Program-made: the position numbers and the translations under genes | Assembly: GCF_000284375.1 (NCBI RefSeq) | Contig: NC_017249.1 | Coordinates: 5,000,001 to 5,064,000 of the forward strand | Origin: Bradyrhizobium japonicum USDA 6 | Lineage (GTDB): Bacteria; Pseudomonadota; Alphaproteobacteria; Rhizobiales; Xanthobacteraceae | DNA length: 64,000 nt | Direction: 5' to 3' | Shown: positions 59,626-64,000 of the stretch, one piece after another | Layout: each line of letters starts with the position of its first letter | How positions within the stretch are numbered: the stretch's first letter is position 1 | The notes under the pieces: generated by a model | Database searches by the model: none | Told to the model about the DNA's origin: nothing | The model's input: only the letters and a program-made list of their open reading frames with translations

Positions 59626-59639
59626 TTGATCTAGATCAA
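59626..59639. promoter_or_regulatory. Perfect FixK/FNR-type box upstream of the FGE-sulfatase operon
   Basis: ttgatctagatcaa matches the TTGAT-N4-ATCAA consensus of FNR/FixK regulators on every fixed base and is fully palindromic. Its centre is 73 bases before the ATG at 59706, so a class II site at -41.5 would put transcription start near 59674. Oxygen- or redox-responsive control of the operon is inferred. Confidence 0.7.
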
Positions 59640-59705
59640 TCTCGAAGAGTGGCATTCCGTTTCCGTAGCGGCGCAGGCCAATGACGCTCGGGTCCGGAGA
59701 TCGCC

Positions 59706-60701
59706 ATGAAGCTGGCTGATGCGAAATCGCCGCCTGATTCCGGACAATCGGTCCAGCATCCGGCAGGTGAGGGAATGCTGTACGTGCCGGGCGGCACGTT
59801 TCGCATGGGGTCGGATCGGCACTATCCGGAGGAAGCGCCGGTCCACCGTGTCACCGTGGATGCGTTCTGGATGGATTGCCATCCAGTGACGAACCGGCAA
59901 TTCAAGGCGTTCGCCAAGACAACCGGCCACGTCACCGTTGCCGAGATTCCACCCGATCCAAAGGACTATCCCGGAATACTCCCGCACATGGTCTATGCGG
60001 GCTCCCTGATGTTCTCTCCGCCCGCGTATCCGGTCGATCTCCGGGACTTCAGCCAGTGGTGGACCTTCGCCAAAGGCGCGGACTGGCGGCACCCCTACGG
60101 GCCGGGCAGCGACATCCGTGGGCTGGACGATCATCCCGTCGTGCATGTGGCCTTCAGCGATGCGCTCGCCTACGCAAGATGGGCCGGCAAGGATTTGCCA
60201 ACCGAAGCGGAATGGGAGTTCGCGGCGCGCGGCGGGCTGGATGGCGCCGAGTTCGCATGGGGAGATGAATTTGCGCCCGGGGGCCGTCACATGGCCAACA
60301 CCTGGCAGGGCGAATTTCCACGCCAGAACACCGGGGACGACGGGTATGAACGGACATCGCCGGTTACGGCATTCCCGCCGAACGGTTACGGGCTGCACGA
60401 TCTGATCGGCAACGTCTGGGAGTGGACGTCCGACTGGTACTCGCCTCGGCATGAGGCCGACGCTGCAAAAGCCTGCTGCATTCCAGAGAACCCGCGCGGC
60501 GGCCGCGAGGCCGATAGCTACGACCCCAGAACGATCAACGTCAAGATTCCACGCAAAGTCATCAAAGGCGGCTCGCATTTGTGCGCGCCGAATTACTGCC
60601 GACGCTACCGGCCGGCTGCGCGGCATGCGGAGCCGATCGACACATCCACGAGCCACCTTGGATTTCGGTGCATCAGGCGAGGTGTCTCTAACGCATCATA
60701 A
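59706..60701 (+). CDS. Formylglycine-generating enzyme (SUMF1/FGE family)
   Basis: 331 residues. FGE-sulfatase fold from GGTFRMGSDRHYPEEAPVHR through DFSQWWTFAKGADWRHPYGP, LPTEAEWEFAARGG and GNVWEWTSDWY. The copper-binding pair Cys293 and Cys298 in GGSHLCAPNYCRRYRPAARH aligns with the two active-site cysteines of human SUMF1, so this is a true FGE rather than a generic SUMF-fold protein. It oxidises a Cys in sulfatases to formylglycine, using O2 and Cu, in the cytoplasm. Two sulfatase genes follow on the same strand, the first after 15 bases. Confidence 0.93.
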   Translation: MKLADAKSPPDSGQSVQHPAGEGMLYVPGGTFRMGSDRHYPEEAPVHRVTVDAFWMDCHPVTNRQFKAFAKTTGHVTVAEIPPDPKDYPGILPHMVYAGSLMFSPPAYPVDLRDFSQWWTFAKGADWRHPYGPGSDIRGLDDHPVVHVAFSDALAYARWAGKDLPTEAEWEFAARGGLDGAEFAWGDEFAPGGRHMANTWQGEFPRQNTGDDGYERTSPVTAFPPNGYGLHDLIGNVWEWTSDWYSPRHEADAAKACCIPENPRGGREADSYDPRTINVKIPRKVIKGGSHLCAPNYCRRYRPAARHAEPIDTSTSHLGFRCIRRGVSNAS

Positions 60702-60716
60702 CGGGAGAGCGAGGCC

Positions 60717-62492
60717 ATGTTGAATTGCATATTCAATGACGAGCTTTCGGTCGCAACGCCACGCAAGACGCAAAGCTGGATCAGACGGTCCTGCGCAGCG
60801 CTGCTCGGTGCGACGATGTTAATACCATCCCCTGGGTTGATCAGCACTCCGGCGACCGCACAGCCGGCGCAAAAGCCCAACATCCTCTTCATCATGGGTG
60901 ACGACATCGGCCTGTACCAGCCAAGCATCTACCATCGCGGCCTGATGGTCGGGGAGACGCCCAACATCGATCGCATCGGCAATGAAGGCGCGATCTTCAC
61001 GCATTACTATGCCGAGCAGAGCTGCACCGCAGGTCGGAACGCCTTTTTCACCGGTATGCACCCGCTGCGCACGGGCATGATTCCTCCGCAGCTTCCCGGC
61101 AGCCCGTCCTATCTGCGGCCCGGCACCCCGGCGCTCGCCAAGTTCCTGCTTGATCTCGGCTACAACACCGGCGAGTTCGGCAAGAACCATCTCGGCGATC
61201 ACACCGACGCGCTGCCGACCGCGCATGGCTTCCAGGAATACTGGGGCTATCTGTACCACCTCGACGCCATGCAGGGCGTGAGCTTCCCGGACATCAACAA
61301 GTCGCCCACCCAGCAGACGGTTGCCCCGCCATGCAAGAACACGCCGATCCCCGGCATCCCGGAGGTGCCGGGCGCGGTCGATCCGAAAACGGCGGTTTGC
61401 CTGACGCCCCCGCGCAACGTCCTGTCGTGCAAGTCGGACGGTTCATCCAGGACACAGCAATGCATCGATCAAGGCCCGCTGACCCTGGAGCGATCGAAGG
61501 GCGTCGACGAGGAAATCTCGGCCAAGGTCATCGACTTCCTCGATCGCAACGATCCGAAGACGACGGGCAAGCCTTTCTTCGTCTGGTACAACCCGGCGCG
61601 CATGCATATCACGACCGTGCTGAACGACAAATACGCGGCCATGGTCGGCGAGCCCGGTGGCAAGGACTGGGGCCTCAACGAGGCCGGCATGAAGCAGCTG
61701 GATGACAATATCGGCTATGTGCTGAAGAAGCTCCAGGACATGGGCCAGCTCGACAACACGATCGTGGTGTTCACGACCGACAACGGTGCCGAAACCATCA
61801 CCTTTCCGGACGGCGGCACCACGCCGTTCAAGGGCGGCAAGCTGAGCACCTGGGAAGGCGGCATGCGCGCTCCGGCGCTTGTTCGCTGGCCGGGGGTCAT
61901 CAAGCCCGGCACCATCAAGAACGACATCTTCGCGTCACTCGACTGGCTGCCGACGTTTGTCAGCATCGCGGGCGGCGCAAAGGGAGACGCGCTGAAGAAG
62001 CGCATCGAGGCCGGCCAATATCCCGGCATCGTGAAGACAACGCTCGATGGCGTCGATCAGACCGAATACCTTTCCGGGCGTTCGGAAAAGTCGGCGCGCG
62101 ATACCTTCTTCTACTATTCGGGCAAGGATCCGTCGGCGGTCCGCTACAAGAACTGGAAGATCTACTTCACGATGGTGTCCGACGCGCCGCAGGGCTTCAT
62201 TGCCGGAGCGCTTCCTTATCACTGGGCCCAGGTCGTCAACATCAAGCGAGACCCGTTCGAGACTTCCATTGGTGCACAATACAAGACACTCATGGGCCTC
62301 GGCGGCGTCATCGGCTCCCCTTCTACAGCCTACGTGTATGACTGGAACATGCTGCCCATCGGCCAGGCGCTCTGGCTGAAGGAACTCGAGACCTATATTC
62401 CGTACCCGCCGCTGCAGGACCCGGCGAGCTACAACCTCGAGCAGGTGCTGCAACAGGTCAAGCAGGCCAAAATTGCCGGTCGCAGCGACTAG
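60717..62492 (+). CDS. Exported arylsulfatase-family protein
   Basis: 591 residues. Signal-like N-terminus (IRRSCAALLGATMLIPSPGL then TPATAQP). Metal Asp in NILFIMGDDIGLYQPS; modified residue Cys103 in EQSCTAGRNAFFTGMHPLRT, so the formylglycine site reads CTAGR rather than CxPxR; FGKNHLGDHTDALPTAHGF holds the active-site Lys/His; FTTDNGAE the second Asp-Asn metal pair; GGMRAPALVRWPG the usual Arg. It hydrolyses sulfate esters in the periplasm after FGE action. A 47-residue insert with several Cys (about residues 205-250) distinguishes it from the sister gene downstream. Confidence 0.92.
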   Translation: MLNCIFNDELSVATPRKTQSWIRRSCAALLGATMLIPSPGLISTPATAQPAQKPNILFIMGDDIGLYQPSIYHRGLMVGETPNIDRIGNEGAIFTHYYAEQSCTAGRNAFFTGMHPLRTGMIPPQLPGSPSYLRPGTPALAKFLLDLGYNTGEFGKNHLGDHTDALPTAHGFQEYWGYLYHLDAMQGVSFPDINKSPTQQTVAPPCKNTPIPGIPEVPGAVDPKTAVCLTPPRNVLSCKSDGSSRTQQCIDQGPLTLERSKGVDEEISAKVIDFLDRNDPKTTGKPFFVWYNPARMHITTVLNDKYAAMVGEPGGKDWGLNEAGMKQLDDNIGYVLKKLQDMGQLDNTIVVFTTDNGAETITFPDGGTTPFKGGKLSTWEGGMRAPALVRWPGVIKPGTIKNDIFASLDWLPTFVSIAGGAKGDALKKRIEAGQYPGIVKTTLDGVDQTEYLSGRSEKSARDTFFYYSGKDPSAVRYKNWKIYFTMVSDAPQGFIAGALPYHWAQVVNIKRDPFETSIGAQYKTLMGLGGVIGSPSTAYVYDWNMLPIGQALWLKELETYIPYPPLQDPASYNLEQVLQQVKQAKIAGRSD

Positions 62493-62520
62493 CGGCGTGC
62501 GACGAGTGTGATCCGACGAA

Positions 62521-62546
62521 GCGGGCGCCCCACGACGGGCGCCCGC
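62521..62546 (+). terminator. GC-rich hairpin between the two sulfatase genes
   Basis: gcgggcgccc (62521-62530) and gggcgcccgc (62537-62546) form a perfect 10-bp stem with a six-base loop, 28 bases after the first sulfatase stop. No T run follows (caacggaatgg), so it may reduce read-through into the second sulfatase rather than stop it. Confidence 0.45.
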
Positions 62547-62672
62547 CAACGGAATGGCAAGCAAGTGATCAAGGAGGCCGCGCCGGGCCGGTTGACACCT
62601 CCATAAGCGACGTCGGCCTCCGATGCATCAAGCGAACAGAGCCAGTTGCATCACAAGGGAGAGGAGCACGTC

Positions 62673-64000
62673 ATGAGTAACAAGATTCCGCCGGAAGAAT
62701 CCCACGACGTTGCGCCGCAATCGGGCGCCGGAATGAAACGCCGCGATCTGCTGCTGAGCGGCAGTTCGCTTGTCGCCGCTTCGGCGCTCTCGGCTGTCGG
62801 GCTGACAACCACAGCGCAAGCACAACAACAGGCGGCACCCGCTGCGGCCGGTCGGCGGCCGAACATCGTCGTCATCATGGGCGACGATGTCGGTTGGTTC
62901 AACATCGGCGCCTACCATCGGGGAATCATGTCGGGGAAGACACCGAACCTCGACAAGCTGGCCTCTGAAGGCATGATGTTCACGGACTATTACGCCGAAG
63001 CCAGCTGTACGGCGGGCCGGGCCAACTTCATCACCGGCGAGTTGCCGATCCGAACCGGGCTGACGACCGTGGGCCAGGCGGGTGCCGACGTCGGCATCCC
63101 GGCACAGGCGGCGACGCTTGCGACTGCCCTGAAGGCACAAGGCTATGCCACCGGGCAGTTCGGCAAAAACCACCTCGGTGACCTCAACAAGTATCTCCCG
63201 ACCCTGCACGGCTTCGACGAGTTCTTCGGATACCTGTACCACCTCGACGCGATGTCGGACCCGTACTGGTACTCGTTCCCCATCGACGAGAAATACTACA
63301 ACACCTACGGCCCGCGCAGCGTGATCCACAGCTATGCCACCGACACGGAGGATTCGACCGAGATGCCGCGTTGGGGCAAGATCGGCAAGCAGAGGATCGT
63401 CGATGAAGGCCCTCTGCCGCCGTTCCCGGACATGTCGAACGTGCCGAACATGCACGACTTGCCGTTCCTGAAGCCAAAATACGACATGACGACCTTCGAC
63501 GAGGTGTTGGTCAAGGCTTCCACTGACTTCATGTCCAGAGCCAAGAGGGACGGCAAGCCGTTCTTCGTCTGGCACAATACCACGCGCATGCACGTCTGGA
63601 CGTTTCTCTCCAAGAAGTACAGCTCGATGCAGAACAGCCAGACGAACTACGGTCTTGAGGAAGCCGGCATGACGCAGATGGATGACAGCATCGGCGCACT
63701 GATGAAGCATCTCGACGACATCGGCGAGGCCAACAACACCATCTTGATCTTCACGACCGACAACGGCGCGGAAGTATTCACGTGGCCGGATGGCGGCATG
63801 ACGCCATTCAAGAACACCAAGGGCACCGTCGGGGAAGGCGGCTTCCGCGTACCTTGCATTATCCGGTGGCCGGGCCAGATCAAGCCGGGCACGGTCGAGA
63901 ACGGAATCTTCTCCGGCCTCGATTGGTTCCCCACCCTGATGGCCGCGGCGGGCAACCCAGACATCACCACTCAGTTGCTGAGGGGCGTGAAGCTCGGCGA
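62673..64000 (+). CDS. Tat-exported arylsulfatase (C-terminus cut by window edge)
   Basis: 442 codons are present before the window ends. ATG at 62673 with AAGGGAGAGGAG just upstream. The leader KRRDLLLSGSSLVAASALSA is a twin-arginine signal, so export would be by Tat in folded form. Metal Asp in NIVVIMGDDVGWFNIG; formylglycine site Cys112 in EASCTAGRANFITGELPIRT, again CTAGR; FGKNHLGDLNKYLPTLHGFD; FTTDNGAEVF; GEGGFRVPCIIRWPG. It is clearly a paralogue of the preceding sulfatase. Its substrate is unknown. Confidence 0.93.
   Translation, partial: MSNKIPPEESHDVAPQSGAGMKRRDLLLSGSSLVAASALSAVGLTTTAQAQQQAAPAAAGRRPNIVVIMGDDVGWFNIGAYHRGIMSGKTPNLDKLASEGMMFTDYYAEASCTAGRANFITGELPIRTGLTTVGQAGADVGIPAQAATLATALKAQGYATGQFGKNHLGDLNKYLPTLHGFDEFFGYLYHLDAMSDPYWYSFPIDEKYYNTYGPRSVIHSYATDTEDSTEMPRWGKIGKQRIVDEGPLPPFPDMSNVPNMHDLPFLKPKYDMTTFDEVLVKASTDFMSRAKRDGKPFFVWHNTTRMHVWTFLSKKYSSMQNSQTNYGLEEAGMTQMDDSIGALMKHLDDIGEANNTILIFTTDNGAEVFTWPDGGMTPFKNTKGTVGEGGFRVPCIIRWPGQIKPGTVENGIFSGLDWFPTLMAAAGNPDITTQLLRGVKLG

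Larger units (their letters stand above)
59306..59705. other. Gene-free region between the LysM/LytM gene and the FGE gene
   Basis: 400 bases without a convincing gene. It contains a repeat hairpin (59353-59392), a copy of a dispersed 27-base repeat (59481-59507) and a FixK/FNR-type box (59626-59639). A small frame at 59363-59557 spans the repeats and is not considered real. Confidence 0.7.

Overview
The window looks like chromosomal DNA of a Bradyrhizobium-type alphaproteobacterium (family Nitrobacteraceae). The base composition is GC-rich with strong GC3 codon bias. The pyruvate dehydrogenase E1 beta subunit carries a fused lipoyl domain, as in alphaproteobacteria. There is a NodV/NodW-like PAS kinase and FixJ-type regulator pair, an apparently perfect FixK/FNR box, and several palindromic intergenic elements of the kind scattered through Bradyrhizobium and Rhodopseudomonas genomes. 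The genus is inferred from gene content and protein resemblance; no search was run. I see no rRNA, tRNA, CRISPR array, prophage or insertion sequence.

Layout. 1-9.9 kb: a cut-off Vgb-like beta-propeller gene, eno, an MDR oxidoreductase, a Tat-exported metallo-beta-lactamase-fold hydrolase, an FMN reductase, ftsB, a GAF/Fis regulator with its probable target aldehyde dehydrogenase, and a periplasmic glycerophosphodiesterase. 10.1-16.4 kb: the pyruvate dehydrogenase operon pdhA-pdhB-(DUF5076)-(cytosine deaminase-like)-pdhC-(small membrane protein)-lpdA. 16.6-19 kb: a threonine synthase-like PLP enzyme and a Bug/TctC solute-binding protein. 19-22.7 kb: a reverse-strand two-component cluster. 23-24.3 kb: small cysteine-rich proteins, three with related CxxC...CxxxC layouts. 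24.4-30 kb: a Slt-type transglycosylase, a HAMP-adenylate cyclase and several small proteins. 30.07-34.2 kb: a cobalamin riboswitch, a TonB receptor (btuB) broken by one missing base, a DUF6925-like protein and a membrane protein. 34.2-35.6 kb: a decayed patch with repeats and frameshifted remnants. 35.6-43.6 kb: ilvD, an ExoR-like Sel1 protein, xthA, a hybrid kinase, an alpha/beta hydrolase and a secreted protein. 43.9-53.6 kb: housekeeping genes erpA, dgt, argS, a SPOR protein, nagZ, scpA, scpB, tatA, tatB, tatC. 53.8-59.3 kb: serS, a small conserved gene, surE, an inserted receiver, pcm, and a LysM/LytM lipoprotein with a degenerate LytM domain. 59.6-64 kb: a FixK box, a formylglycine-generating enzyme and two sulfatases, the second cut by the window edge.

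How genes work together. The pdh genes encode all three subunit types of one complex that turns pyruvate into acetyl-CoA, downstream of enolase. The B12 locus is a ligand-sensing uptake operon whose receptor reading frame is interrupted. The FGE and the two sulfatases form a modification-enzyme/substrate set for organosulfur use, with a promoter-proximal site that suggests oxygen-responsive control. nagZ, the SPOR protein, Slt, the LysM/LytM protein and FtsB serve the cell wall and division.

The items most worth a second look are the G-tract frameshift in btuB with its possible Shine-Dalgarno-sequestering switch, the two companion genes of that operon, the FixK-box sulfatase operon with non-canonical CTAGR sites, the CxxC mini-protein cluster, the cytosine deaminase inside the pdh operon, and the LytM domain that has lost three of four metal ligands.
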